Notes: a model not told the origin generated them from the sequence alone. DNA of 29,402 nucleotides from Pleurotus djamor (GCA_029747585.1 JAPEVF010000578.1:1-29402); one strand, 5' to 3'. Counted from the first letter of the stretch, positions 9,822 to 20,560 are shown. Numbers and translations: made by a program.

Positions 9822-10553
9822 TTACATGATGTCCTCCAAGCCCTGAGTAGCAAGAACAAGATTGGCTCCATACAGTGTTCTGGGAAGGTACCCCGACCAA
9901 CCCAACTGCTTTGCATCCCGATTGACTGTGAGGTTCTGAATTTCTTCAAGAGGTCTGGATACGCAGCCTAGTTATGTATGTATTTATTGACAAGGTTTGT
10001 GCCTTCTTCAAGCACAATGCCGCTCAGGGACACTGGGAAGAGTGGATGAAGCCAACTCAATTCATTGTGGATGCCTATGACTTATTAATCACAAAACTAC
10101 AGATTTTCTCTGCCGGACTTGGTGCAACCCTGTTCCTTTAAATGGCTCAGCCCCCAACCTACCTTGTGGTTGTTGATCATGATCAAGAGGGTAAGCCAGA
10201 CCTCATCAAACAGGCATTCAACACTCAGGTAAGGAAATTTTATCCATCTACTTGAAGCACAAAGCCAAAGGCCTGCAAACAGCTCAATGCATGCCTGGGT
10301 GGATTTCAATCCATATTGAATCAGATGTCCGTCACTTGGTTGGACTATCCATTTGATGCTCTTCATGCATTCCCAGTGGGTCATTGCCAAAATTGCCTTG
10401 CGTGAGGCAAAAGAGAAGGCAGCAGCTGAAGCCAAAGAGAAAGCAGCAGCAGAGGCTGCAGAGGGCACGCAGGCAAGAGAACCATCTACAGAGCAAATTC
10501 AAGCAGCTGTAGATGACCAAGATGCAAATCCTGACATTGATGTAGATGATTAG
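9822..10553 (+). pseudogene. Decayed multi-exon gene of the CCAGTGGA family (copy B)
   Basis: After an ACTAG acceptor (9820-9821), a frame opens (LHDVLQALSSKNKIGSIQ, then PTQLLCIPIDCEVLNFFKRS) and meets TAG at 9969-9971. A new open stretch follows (VCAFFKHNAAQGHWEEWMKP, then QFIVDAYDLLITKLQ), ending at TAA 10139-10141, and continues as PPTYLVVVDHDQEGKPDL to a GTAAGG. The last part, from a CCCAG near 10375, reads WVIAKIALREAKEKAAAEAK and ends PDIDVDD with TAG. That tail is the same protein end as copy A (4269-4868), here without copy A's small deletion. The upstream parts have no recognised domain, and their assignment to the same gene rests on orientation and proximity. The in-frame stops make it a probable relic, unless introns remove them. 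Confidence 0.45.
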
Positions 10554-10589
10554 ATGAGCCTGTATTTATTTCTCACTTCACCATCATAC

Positions 10590-10905
10590 ATACATTCCAG
10601 TGGATTCCAGTGGACATTCTACCATAAACCATCATAAAGTCTTCTAAGCAAATATCCATCTGATAAAGTTCCAGTGGATCTTCGGTGGATTCCAATGGAG
10701 ATATCAGCCACCATTCCAGTCAAACACCCATTTCCAGTGGATTTCCAACGGATTCCAGTGGACAATCACATTAAAGCCTTCGTATGAAGACTCCCTCTTC
10801 AATTACCCACTGGAATCCAGTGGAGATCCACTGGAAATTTATCCACTGGGGTCCAAGCAAAGAGATGGAGTTCTGGAGAGAGGTACCAACTTTGTTTCCC
10901 GCTGG
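10590..10905 (+). repeat. Sub-terminal block of the CCAGTGGA family
   Basis: Repeated CCAGTGGA units follow the copy-B gene. Then come the block TTCAATTACCCACTGG, the block GGGGTCCAAGCAAAGAGATG, and GAGAGGTACCAACTTTG. The same order occurs at 5065-5250 in the 3122-5374 element and, diverged, at 5770-5960. After about 10905 the similarity stops before the terminal motif, so the outermost end of this copy is missing. An open frame (10784-11074) crosses this block and continues into PDRGLLRTIPESLGYSLHG; I do not think it is a gene. Confidence 0.7.
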
Positions 10906-11211
10906 AATCCCACCACCGGGTCCCCATTACAAGCATTATACCCCGGACCGTGGCTTATTGCGCACTATCCCTGAATCTCTTGGATATTCACTCCATGGTA
11001 CACATTTCATTGATTTGCAGCCAGATGGTCATAGCTTTGGCCTCATAGCTGGGATGATCGAAACAAAGACATGATCCCTGAGTTGAGGGCACAAATGCAA
11101 CAATGCATACTTATTCCCTCATTTTAAGGCCCCGCAGTAAAACCCGTGGTATTTCTCTTAGTTTCCCACTGCTGTGCTGGAAACCTTGTTGGGAATACAA
11201 AGTTGCTTATA

Positions 11212-11344
11212 CAATGACTCAAAAAACTGGCTCAATGTTGGGTGCTTTTTGAAAGAATAGTCAGTAACTTGTTAACGGGTGATTGTGGGAGTTAGCGCCT
11301 GGTGTATCGGAGGTAGCCTAGCATCCTGGCTACCTGGGACTACT
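11212..11344 (+). repeat. Left terminal inverted repeat of the TA-flanked element
   Basis: Pairs with 12608-12740. A 37-bp segment (11345-11381) absent from the right arm follows, and pairing resumes at 11382 (GAATTTCCCAAAAATATCC) for about 40 bp more. Confidence 0.9.
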
Positions 11345-12607
11345 TGGGTTTAAGGATTTGGAGCAGGTGTTAATATTCTATGAATTTCCCAAAAATATCC
11401 ATCATTGAGCCNAGTTTTTTTNGCTGATGTATTTTTCATATGTTTTTAATCTCCAGCAGCAGGAAAACCTCCCTACCTCCCTTGTGATGCCGGTCATTAC
11501 CTTTTATAACTATATTCCTCATTTTGGATATGGCAGCGGCTACAAACCCTTGAACTTTGGGCAACTATGCATTCCTACACTATAAGCTGAAAATTATCCT
11601 TCTTTGGTCAGATTTCACCCATTCTGCCTACTCTATGGGCTAAAATACACTTCAATACACTAGAGTAGACCCTTACAGCCAAGTTCCAAGTATCCATTGG
11701 TATAATGGCAGCAAAAAGCTACAAAAAAGTTACAAATGCTTACAAAAATGAGCTAGATCTTACCAGTTACACATAGGCTGATACATAGGAGTTTGTTTAC
11801 ATTTGATACTTGTCAAGCAAGCAGTCAGGCATGCTATACACTTCCCATAATTGTCCTTAGTGATATCTGGCCCTGTTTGGCTGGAATTCATCACTGAGCT
11901 TGCAGGCTATATGCATATGACAATATGGAAAGCATCACCTTTCAGTAGGTTTAAGCCTGGTAAACTTTGTTGATCAAGAGCTATGTACTGCTTTTGGACT
12001 GTATACAACTGTTGCCCCATATAATAGTTGTAAACATGGTCAAGCACATGACTTGATTTTTTACCAGCGTGCCTACTCACATTTAGGGCTCTGTTGGAAG
12101 TTTTTTTTGGATCCGGTATTCCAATGGATGCTGTAGGTTCCAGCCCAACACCATGTGGGAACATTTTTATAATGGTTTGAAGACTTGATACCAGTTTCTC
12201 CAGCTGCCAGAGTGGTTATACCCAACTGTGACCATGTAGAAAAGCAGCAAAGTCAGCAATAAAGTTACTGCTACTGGTCCAACACATTCTAGGCTGTGCA
12301 CAGAGGCTAAATGGGGTGGATTGAAGGGTCTGACAAAGACAGTTTAAACCTTATACTCCATATAATGGTTGAAAATCATAGAGAACATGCATGATACTCA
12401 GGGCTTCTAAACTCATGCTGAGGGAGAATTTAGGAGATCACCCCTATGTGAGCCCTGGAGAAAAGGGGTTAGAGAATCGTATTCTAGAAGGAATAAGCAC
12501 TGGCTCCGCTAAAAGCCAAGATAATGAGGCAACATCACAGATTTCCTCAAAAAANGCATGCCAGCAAAAAAAANCTNGGCTCAATGATGGATATTTTTGG
12601 GAAATTC

Positions 12608-12740
12608 AGTAGTCCCAGGTAGCCAGGATGCTAGGCTACCTCCGATACACTAGGCGCTAACTCCCACAATCACCCATTAACAAGTTACTGACTATTCTTT
12701 CAAACAGCACCCAACATTGAGCCAGTTTTTTGAGTCACTG
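12608..12740 (-). repeat. Right terminal inverted repeat of the TA-flanked element
   Basis: Inverse of 11212-11344, with the same length and no visible indels. Pairing continues inward through 12566-12607 against the left arm after the 37-bp segment is skipped. Confidence 0.9.
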
Positions 12741-12783
12741 TACATTCGCAAGCTGTTACCAAGCTTGAAAGACACTTATCGCC

Positions 12784-12965
12784 GTTTGCAATGGACTTGG
12801 CGCGGCACAAATGCGGCCAAGTAATTTTCACAAAGGTATTCAACGTTTATCTCAATGAATACAGACTGTAGGTTGGCGTTGTAGATGGGGGAGTATTATT
12901 GACTTCAATAGATTAAATGCGAGGTTTGCTCACCCAGAAAACACCCACAGGCCGCAATGCACTGA
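12784..12965 (+). repeat. Diverged direct repeat of 7601-7952
   Basis: TTTGCAATGGACTTGG, then ATTCAACGTTTATCTCAATG, then AATGCGAGGTTTGCTCACCC recur in the same order at 7601-7702 and 7907-7952. The earlier copy has about 200 bp more between the second and third blocks. The nature of the repeat is unknown; it starts about 40 bp outside the TA-flanked element. Confidence 0.65.
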
Positions 12966-14440
12966 ACTAGCATCGAGACAAATCACACCCTCAGACGGGC
13001 GTTCATGGCATCACGAGTCACTGGCTCAACGCTACAAAATATTGAAATTTCGAAGTGCCAATTTCATTGCAAACAACAATAAAAACTTCAATGAGCTGCC
13101 TACTGAATAAATATTATTGGAAACCAGTAGTAGTGTACATTATAGTAGTGTACATTGCTGACCATATGTTAAAGGTGACGAGTGCTCACATAAACATTAC
13201 TCAGCAGACAACACTAAACAACACGAAAAATCACACTCAGCTCCCCCATTTCTTACATGCACTGGAATTGGAGATTGACACCAGTCTATGCATTCCTTGG
13301 ACAGCTTTACATTGGTCTCAAATCAGGTTCCGTTGCAATCCAGGAGAGATTTACTCAGTCAATCTCAGCGAAAATTCCGCTACAAAGGAAAGTTGGAACT
13401 AACTGCAGAAAAATCCACTGGAAGGAGAGAACACATGAGTTTACGGAATTAACAAACTGTATCATGAACTCTAGCAAAATCCAGGTGTAATCCGGTGTAA
13501 ATGGTGGTTGCCAGTGGTTTGCTCAACAATAACACCAACCACCCTGTACTTCTGAGGGCCTTCCTGGTTTAGCCAGGACTTTTTCATGCATCTCAATGGA
13601 ATAAAAAGGCTTGACTAAAATGAACACATGCTGAAAAGTTCAAAAGTCATAGATTCTCTGATGCATCCTAAATTGGAATTCATTAGAATTGTGCAGTTAT
13701 GCATCTGTGATCTCCATATAGTTCTTAGTCCCAAAGTGAAACTCTCCAGTAAATGACAGCCAATTGGTCACAGGCAAATCCACTGATATCCTTGAATGTG
13801 TGCTACTGATGTCAATGTTGGCTTAGTGTAAGGGGTAACTCAGATGCTTTGTGTGTAACAGGCAAAGAATGCAAAGCCCTGTCAGATTACCCAACTTGTC
13901 CTCCTATTTTCAGTAACAGTCCTTACTCCTCATGCAAGTTGCCCTACCACTGGATCCTTTCCATCTGTTGGGTGCAAGAGTCCTCGGTCAAAGGCGTTAG
14001 GGCCCTGTATCTAGTTGTAGATACAGACATGTATACCAGCAAAAAAATGAAGTATTCAATAAGACTGACTATAAGGGTGGGCCATGATTATGCTGAAAGC
14101 TCCGAGTTGTCCAAAACCATAACATATTTTGGGTAGCAAATGGAGGCGTCCACGGCTAACTTCTGGCTATGTATGACTTTGGAAGGATGAGGAGAAGATG
14201 CTACCTGATACATATTGCCAGCTCTAAGTAAGGTCCTCTCTGTGAATCCAATCAACCTGGTATATCAGAGTTCACTATCTTCATCATCATATGTCTCTTT
14301 AATTAATCTGCATTGAAAATTTAGAGATTATAGTTATTAAATCTAGATGCCCACCCACCTGTAGATTGATGATGGTGGATGATCTCCACTATAGCAACGA
14401 GGTTAATCAGTGGAGGGAGGCAGCTAATTCCGGCAACTCA
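12966..14440. other. Stretch without a supported gene
   Basis: No gene is supported on either strand. Open frames at 13055-13402 and 13849-14136 lack motifs, splice context and coding-like composition. A 13-base unit AGTAGTGTACATT is duplicated in tandem near 13128-13157. A single CCACTGGAAGGAG copy sits at about 13415. The last 300 bp are the 3' flank of the eIF2B beta gene. Confidence 0.6.
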
Positions 14441-15699
14441 CTAATTAGTTATGAATACATCTATGAGCTCAGGGCGAACATAGTCATAGTATGGGTTGAC
14501 AACATCAACTTTGCCAACCAAATCTCCTTCCTCAAAGCCTAGCACATGACTGGGATCGCCGAAATCAAGGGCTCCATATTCATGGTACAAATTCCACAGC
14601 GGTGTGAACTTGAACTGTCCGGCACATACAACAACTGGGGTGCTATGTGCCCGGGCTGCTGTGGCTGCCAGGAGGGAGCCTGTCACAGCAAATATTCCTC
14701 CATTAGCTATGATTGCGTGTGCTCCGATTATGACCTTGTTGACTCGGGACATGAGAGCGAATACAGAGGAGTCTGGAACTAGGAATGTTGAAATCCCATC
14801 TGCAGAGAGGGATTTCGCCATTTTATGACCTCCATAGCTACAAAAGGTCAGACATAGCTAAAATATACCCGGTGAAAATGACGGACGAAGGTGCAGTCTC
14901 TGCGACGATGACAGTATAATTCCGGTGGTGCGCAGCGGATTTCAAAAAGGCCTCGACAGTCCGAGATTCCCCCAATGTAAGAATAATCTCACTGTCTCTT
15001 GGTCAATCTAGATGTAGACTGGAAAAGGGCAATACGTACTCTGAGTGGATGTGATCTTTGGCATTCTTAGAGACATTGTCATAGACAGTTTCTAGTTCAT
15101 CCAAAACATCTTGTATAGCTTCCATAAGAACAGGCTTGAGCCCTTTTGCAAAAGAATCGGGATCATCGGGATCATTTTCTTTGAGGGCCTGTTTGCTATC
15201 AGAGGACTTGACCGCCAGGTTCTGTTTCCTGGGTTGGCCCTGGACGAGGAATCTTGATATTGAGAACGTTGTTCGGGGTTGTGAAGATGTGTTCCCATGT
15301 GTCGCAGTATGATACTCTTCTCTGATATGATGTAGGACCTTCCGTACGGTATTACCCACAGTGTGTTCTAGATCGGAGGTAGTTGGTCAAGATCATTAGT
15401 TAGCTCAGTCATGCACCCAACCTTTGGGTTGCGCCTCAATGAGCTTTCTCCCGGCACCACGAATAATCTCGACGAGTTGATCAATGTTGGAGAAACGAGC
15501 TTTCGACACGACTTGTCTGAGAACCAGAAGTGTTTCTAAAGCAGCAGCTCGGGAGCCCACAATTTGTCTAACAAAGAGATACACATGCGGTTGTTGATTC
15601 AAGTTTACATGACACCCAGGTAGCTTCGAACCTTCGTTTCAGCCTTGAAGCCAGGTTATCAACCAGGCGTTGAGTCGATGCGCTGGAAGGCTCGGACAT
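14441..15699 (-). CDS. GCD7: Translation initiation factor eIF2B subunit beta (347 aa, five exons)
   Basis: This is a subunit of eIF2B, the cytosolic GDP/GTP exchange factor that recharges eIF2 for start-codon selection. Alpha, beta and delta form its regulatory core, which senses phosphorylated eIF2 alpha. Exons are 15699-15632, 15567-15422, 15367-15040, 14991-14887 and 14837-14441, and all phases agree. The product is 347 aa, close to the human subunit (about 350). Family hallmarks are visible: [20 protein letters not shown] near the N-terminus, [18 protein letters not shown] in exon 3, [15 protein letters not shown] in exon 4, then [19 protein letters not shown] (about 236-254), [14 protein letters not shown] and the C-terminal [18 protein letters not shown]. 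Three of the four introns have weak donors (GTTCGA, GTTGGG, GTCCGT). I chose them because only they restore phase and the conserved sequence. The start ATG at 15699 is the first in frame. The gene follows NAD kinase in tandem, with a 189-bp gap. Confidence 0.95.
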
Positions 15700-15888
15700 G
15701 GTAAGAGGATGGTATTGGTGATCGATTGTGGCTGTGCCGACTGATCACGCAAAGTTAGCGCCCATTGCACAATCTCAGCCTGAGCCTCTCAAGCTCGTAA
15801 TGCGAACGCCTTATCAGAAAGCATTTCTTGTTTGAAGTTTTCTACTTGATCAATATCCTTAAAGGGAACTAGTGTATGGAAGATTAGT

Positions 15889-18805
15889 CTAAATGTCACT
15901 GTCACTCGTATTGCTATCACTCTCGTCATGACCCCAAACGGCAAACGCTCTTGGTGGGTGATAATCAACAGATATCGAACGTCCATGAGGGTGCGTCCGC
16001 GGTCGGGGATGTTGGTCAACATGAGCGCTGACCGTTGGGGTCTTCGCGTCAAGGTCATCTCTCTCAGGAATCCGATTCTTCCCACTCGGTCGCTTCATGG
16101 CACGGAGATCGTCGCGCGTTCCATATTGGCCATTCGATTCGTCGCGACCGAAGTCACTGCCTTCAGGCGACGACTGCTCCGCCATGAATTCTACATGGCG
16201 CGGCGATATGCGAGGTGGATGAGCATATCTACCTGGCGTTACGATGCCAGATCGGACACGAGAACGCGACCGAGAACGCGACTTCGAGGATCGGCGTGGA
16301 CTCGGCTTGAGCGTTGAAGGCACGCGGCCTGCACGAAGGGCATCGGTTGGCTTCTCCTGTACGCCGCGGATGGGGCTTGTCGCTGTCGAAGTCTGTTGTG
16401 AGCCGTGATGCGGTTTATGTTGTTGCTCTTGCTTTGCAGCAGCGGCTTCGGGGGAGGAGTCATCTATATCAAACTTGTCTTCTTCTTCGTCCGAAACCTC
16501 GTCCTCCTCTTCATCAATCTCTTCATCCTCAGGAGTATCAGGGGCTTTGGGCGTTGTAGTGTTGGATCGCCTGCGTTTGACAGGTTTCGACGGACCTTCT
16601 TCAACAACGACAAATGATTTCTGACGCTCTCGTTCATTCCACTTGAGCGTACGCGATATGGCATGGAACCAATCGGTTGATTGTTTGTCGGCGCATACGG
16701 TTGGGAAAGGATACTTTGACGCAGTGACTTTGATGTGATCACCCTCTGAAATGAGATATCAGCAACCATACCTGATACATCGATAGAAAGAGTCGTACGT
16801 TTGAGTTCGACGCGGCCACGGCCATCAAAGGACGCCCAAGCGGTACTCCGAGAGTTGAATGGGACACATATACGAAGCTCCATGCTATCAGGTAGTAACA
16901 TTGGTCGGAATGAGAGTGTATGGGGACAGATTGGGGTAATAAGGAGTGCGGGTATTTCGGGGTGAACAAGGGATCCGCCCGCAGATAGCTGATTAGATGT
17001 CAGTGTTATTGACCAAGGCTGAGTTGACAATATCAGGACTCACGGAATAAGCCGTCGAACCTGTAGGCGTAGATACGGTGAGACCATCTGCTTGGACAGT
17101 TGTCATGTGGTGTTCATCGCCTAACCAATGTTCAGCGATGGATACGCAGTCAGTTGGAAAGAAGGGCCTCGTACCGAAGAGCTCAAGCAAGCTGACGTAC
17201 GGACTGGGGCCGCGATCCACGACGAGGTCATTCAAGACTTCGAATGTCTCAACGGGTCTCGTTGTGAAACACATTATTTCCTTATCCTTGGATTTACCAC
17301 CTTCCGCGTTACCGTAGTTGCCTGACCAACCACCTTCCAGGGCCTCCCAACCACCCTTCTCGATGTTCTTCATCATAATTTCGCCCGTCTCCCCTTTCTT
17401 TACGGCCTTGCGGCGTTTGCTTTCCCCAATGGAAACGGCACGATAAACCGTACACGTAAAACGCATACGCAGGTTTACGCGAATGCCGGAATCGATGGCA
17501 GAATCCATCACAGCTTGGTAATCGGCAAAGTCAAAATTGGTCAGGAAACCCAAGGAACCAAGGGCGAAGGGGAGAACGGGAGGGACGATGCGCTGGAATA
17601 ACCAGGACGTGAAGAGCACAGTCCCGTCGCCGCCAAGCTATACTGAGGTGAGCGAAGGATCAAGCACGTTCGCCAATGGACTTACAGTGACGACAAAGTC
17701 AAACAGATGTGGGCTTGAATTGCACATATCGCTTGTCCAGTATCTGAGTTGACCGGCATTTTTGAGGTGTTCTTCATGAGAGTTATGCGAGAATACGGAT
17801 GAAGCAGATGATGCCGAGGAACTGCTGGAGGTCCGGCGATGGGGGAAAGGGACAAAAAGCTCGGGATGGTCGCGTTCTATGCCTTCGGCATCGAAACGCC
17901 TCGATGTGCGGAGTTGGTGGTCAACATAACTAGCACGGGTGTAAATAGAAGGACACTCGGAAGCGACATGGAAAAGCGCACACAGTGAGCCCGCGAGGTT
18001 GACCTGGCCTCTTCTTGAGCATCAAGTAAAGGGCCAGTTCTCGCGTAAGCTTGATGAGGCGGTTATCTCTTGCCTTTGTGATAACAAGAACATTCTGTAT
18101 GTTGGAGCGGACGCGAGCGCGTCCTAATGGGAAATAAGACGAGGTTAGCCTCAGTAGTTAATGCGAGGCAAAGGAGCGGTTATAAGGCTTACCAAGTTGC
18201 TTGCTCATCTCTCTGACACCCACCGCGGTCTCCGCCAACTGCCTGGTGAGACTGCCGCCATACTCCTCGTCCTCATCGTGACTCAGTGGTGTTGTTGGGG
18301 GAGAGGACACGGGTGAAGTATCCTTGAGCTGCATCTTTGGCTTTGGATGAATTACTGGGCCGCCGTTTTGCTGTGGGCCTTTGGGAGCACCCACGTCTCC
18401 ATCCGGTCGCAGGTATTGATGGCGCAACCAGTCGGTTAGGGATCCACCCTTGTCGAGGAAAGAGTGAATGAAACACGGAGAAGCAACCGGCTTTTGGGAC
18501 TGATAAGGGGCAGAGGACGGCTGAGACCCAACTGCAAGGGTAGCCGGGGTAACAGACTGGCTATGTAACATGCCGGGCGATTGCGTGGTCTGTGGGAGAG
18601 CAGCCGCCTTTTTCGACAAGTCTGGGGAATGCTCGACCAGGACGACATCGGACTTCCAGGCATCGCTCTCGATGTTCAATGAAGATGGACGGCTGGAGCG
18701 TCTGGAAAGTGTTGGCCGACGAGACTCTGTGCTTGGCCCTGGGGTCGATGGCGGCGTTGAGAAGGACTCTACCTCTGGCGACGTTACAGAATGCATGGCC
18801 AGCAT
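15889..18805 (-). CDS. NAD kinase, long fungal form (879 aa, six exons)
   Basis: It phosphorylates NAD(H) with ATP to NADP(H), probably in the cytosol because no targeting signal is seen. Exons are 18805-18193, 18123-17982, 17929-17686, 17637-17044, 16988-16799 and 16745-15889, with consistent phases. About 200 residues of Ser/Pro-rich N-terminus precede the catalytic core. The core starts with [20 protein letters not shown], then [20 protein letters not shown], the nucleotide-binding LGGDGTVLF (about 334-342), [14 protein letters not shown], the [14 protein letters not shown] loop (to residue 531) and [18 protein letters not shown]. After [16 protein letters not shown] comes a tail of about 270 residues: an acidic stretch ([19 protein letters not shown]), then a Ser/Arg stretch ([15 protein letters not shown]), ending [18 protein letters not shown]. 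The intron before exon 6 must start at GTACGA (16798). A nearer GTATGG would give a 26-nt intron and lose the conserved ELKQGDH. The start ATG at 18805 has a CCACC context. Confidence 0.95.
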
Positions 18806-19083
18806 GGTGGGTGACGGTGTTGAGGATGAACGATGATGATGGTGGTGGTTACGGGCGAAGAGAGATGGTTAGCGTGTCTTTATAAGCTGGTCACCGTCGT
18901 ATATTCCTCATGTACTTATCAGAAAAAAAAATAAAAAGCCGTGCATCTTCCGCCTTCACAACACACTCATTGGATTGTACGTTTGTCACTTCACGACCGC
19001 AGAAAACGTGGACATTATCACAACACTGATGGCCTCCATCAATTGGCCCTTGTTGCCTTGCTTTCTATTGGTACATCGAATGC

Positions 19084-20484
19084 CTAAAAGAAGTTCGTCT
19101 CACGAAGAACAAACCGTTTGAGTTGGCGATAGTCGGATCTGTCCTTCGCGACCGCCCATATCCACATATCCAGCTCTGGCAACGTGATGTCTTTGATCCA
19201 ACCATTATCCTTTGATGTTGATGAAGCGGAATCCATCCTCCTCGCTTCACCAATCATCATCTCGCACGCATCAACGGCAGCGGCCCGCAGCACATAGGCC
19301 TGTTCTGCGCTTAGGATGGGCCCTTCCGGTGTTTCTATTGGCTCAGCTTGGAGACCTTCCTGCGGCGTCTCCAACAAACGGAGTAGATGTTCCGACACCG
19401 AGGGGAACAGAGAGGCTAACGGTGTACCTGATAGGTCAATCACCCCGAGATGGATCAACATGGACGGGAGTACATTGTCCGTGAAGACGGGGATGTGCGA
19501 CGTGGATGGAAGAGGGAAGGGAGGCGACGTTTGGGAACCAAATCGCGTGACGATAGCGTGTATCATGAACAGTGCTTTTTTGAAGCAATAGACGGCTAGA
19601 CGTAAAGAAGAGAAAACATCAGCCAACGTTCCTCTGCAGTGCTGCGATGGTGTCTCACGTTGACCGTTGATCAGGGCCATATCCCTGAACGCGGGGATTG
19701 CACGAACAACCTGAACAGATGGACATGTAACGCGACGAAGGAAAGACAAACGGGCTGATGATCCTCACCCTATCCAGAATTAGATCTACTTCGGCATCGC
19801 CATGGACCTTCGATGCTACCTTGGCCCCCTCCTTCAAGGCCTCAATCACGAATGTTCCAAGGTCTGGATACCCTGAAGCAACGAGCACTCCTCCGGTCTC
19901 GTTCAGAGTGTGGGCAATGAGTTTGACCAAGTCATACATCGGTCCGCCCAACGTTCCAACTGTGATACCAGGGATAGATTCGTGTGGTTTCTCGACATGG
20001 ACAGATACGCCCATGAGTTCTGCTACTTTTTGCGTAGTGATGGCTTTCATACCACGAGCGGAAAGGTAGTCTTCATCACCGGTTGTAGACATGATAAACA
20101 TGGAGAAAACGAGTGCGCGGATGTTGTCCCATGCTCCTCTTCCAGTGGCTTGACGAAGGGGGACTCGGAAGCCTGATCCAAAGTTTAACAAGGAAAGGAT
20201 TGCAATGAGATTGAGCTCTGAGACGACAGAGGGAAAATTCAAAGGAAGAGCGAGTCCATGGGCCAAAGATACGCGTTTGAAGGAAGTCGTAAAGGCAGGT
20301 GAGTTGAGCAGTCGATGGATGCTATCAGACTCGATCTGCACCGATGCATGAGACGATGGACCCGAGACAGATGATAGCACGCACAGACCTTGATTCCCGA
20401 TGCAATTCTGAGGGCTTTGGTGGATGAACGGATTGCTTCCAGGTATTTTCCGTCAGCGGGCAAGTCCATCCTATTCGCGGTCAT
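19084..20484 (-). CDS. QNG1: Queuosine 5'-phosphate N-glycosylase / queuosine salvage protein (about 408 aa)
   Basis: Members of this family (Q_salvage, formerly DUF2419; human C9orf64) release queuine from queuosine 5'-phosphate so it can be reinserted into tRNA. Exons are 20484-20389, 20335-19769, 19710-19659 and 19595-19084. Visible hallmarks: LPLNFPSVVSELN (about 62-74), SLLNFGSGFR (80-89), ATGRGAWDNIRAL, CFKKALFMIHAI (242-253), PVFTDNVLPSMLIHLG (274-289, with the Asp of FTD at 278 in the family's conserved acidic position), EQAYVLRAAAVDACE, and the C-terminal ELDMWIWAVAKD...NFF. The intron 19658-19596 is 63 nt with no in-frame stop. Reading through would insert 21 residues, and splicing restores GQPVYCFKK, so I call it an intron. 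A further 72-nt intron starting GTACAC, with an AAG acceptor, is possible after DLSG. The gene is divergent from 20561, with 76 bp between starts. It lies upstream of NAD kinase on the same strand. Confidence 0.93.
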
Positions 20485-20560
20485 GTGATCATGCAACTCC
20501 TCCGCTCCGTGTTCATGTGACCCGCGAGCAGCTTGAACCTCGACCACCACCATCCACGCC
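20485..20560. promoter_or_regulatory. 76-bp divergent intergenic region
   Basis: Only 76 bp separate the start codons of QNG1 (minus) and the 661-aa gene (plus), so promoters and 5' leaders must overlap or be shared. No TATA box is visible. Two nearby ATGs on the minus side (one out of frame at 20492) and possible internal starts on the plus side mean the true gap could be larger. Confidence 0.6.

Larger units (their letters stand above)
11212..12740. mobile_element. 1.5-kb TIR element with TA target duplications (Tc1/mariner/pogo-like)
   Basis: The ends are CAATGACTCAAAAAACTGG (11212) and its inverse, finishing GAGTCACTG (12740). TA flanks both sides (11210-11211 and 12741-12742), the target duplication of the Tc1/mariner superfamily. 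The terminal repeats are 133 bp and differ at only a few bases. The interior carries no recognisable DDE transposase. The longest minus frame (12164-11907) contains FPHGVGLEPTASIGIPDPK but no known motif, so the element is probably non-autonomous. Several N bases lie beside poly-T and poly-A runs in its inner arms. Confidence 0.8.

Noticed and set aside
10097..10520. Minus-strand frames opposite copy B
   Set aside because: Antisense shadows of the plus-strand relic, mirroring the situation at 4294-4484.
10784..11074. 96-residue plus frame after copy B
   Set aside because: Its first third is translated CCAGTGGA repeat; the remainder has no recognised motif and no start of its own.
11907..12164. 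85-residue minus frame inside the TA-flanked element as a transposase
   Set aside because: Too short, and no DDE or helix-turn-helix pattern could be seen.
15928..16317. 129-residue Arg-rich plus frame
   Set aside because: Antisense of the Ser/Arg-rich tail of NAD kinase.
16746..16773. 26-nt intron (GTATGG...CAG) before the last NAD kinase exon
   Set aside because: Too short to splice; the 53-nt alternative from GTACGA restores the conserved ELKQGDH sequence.
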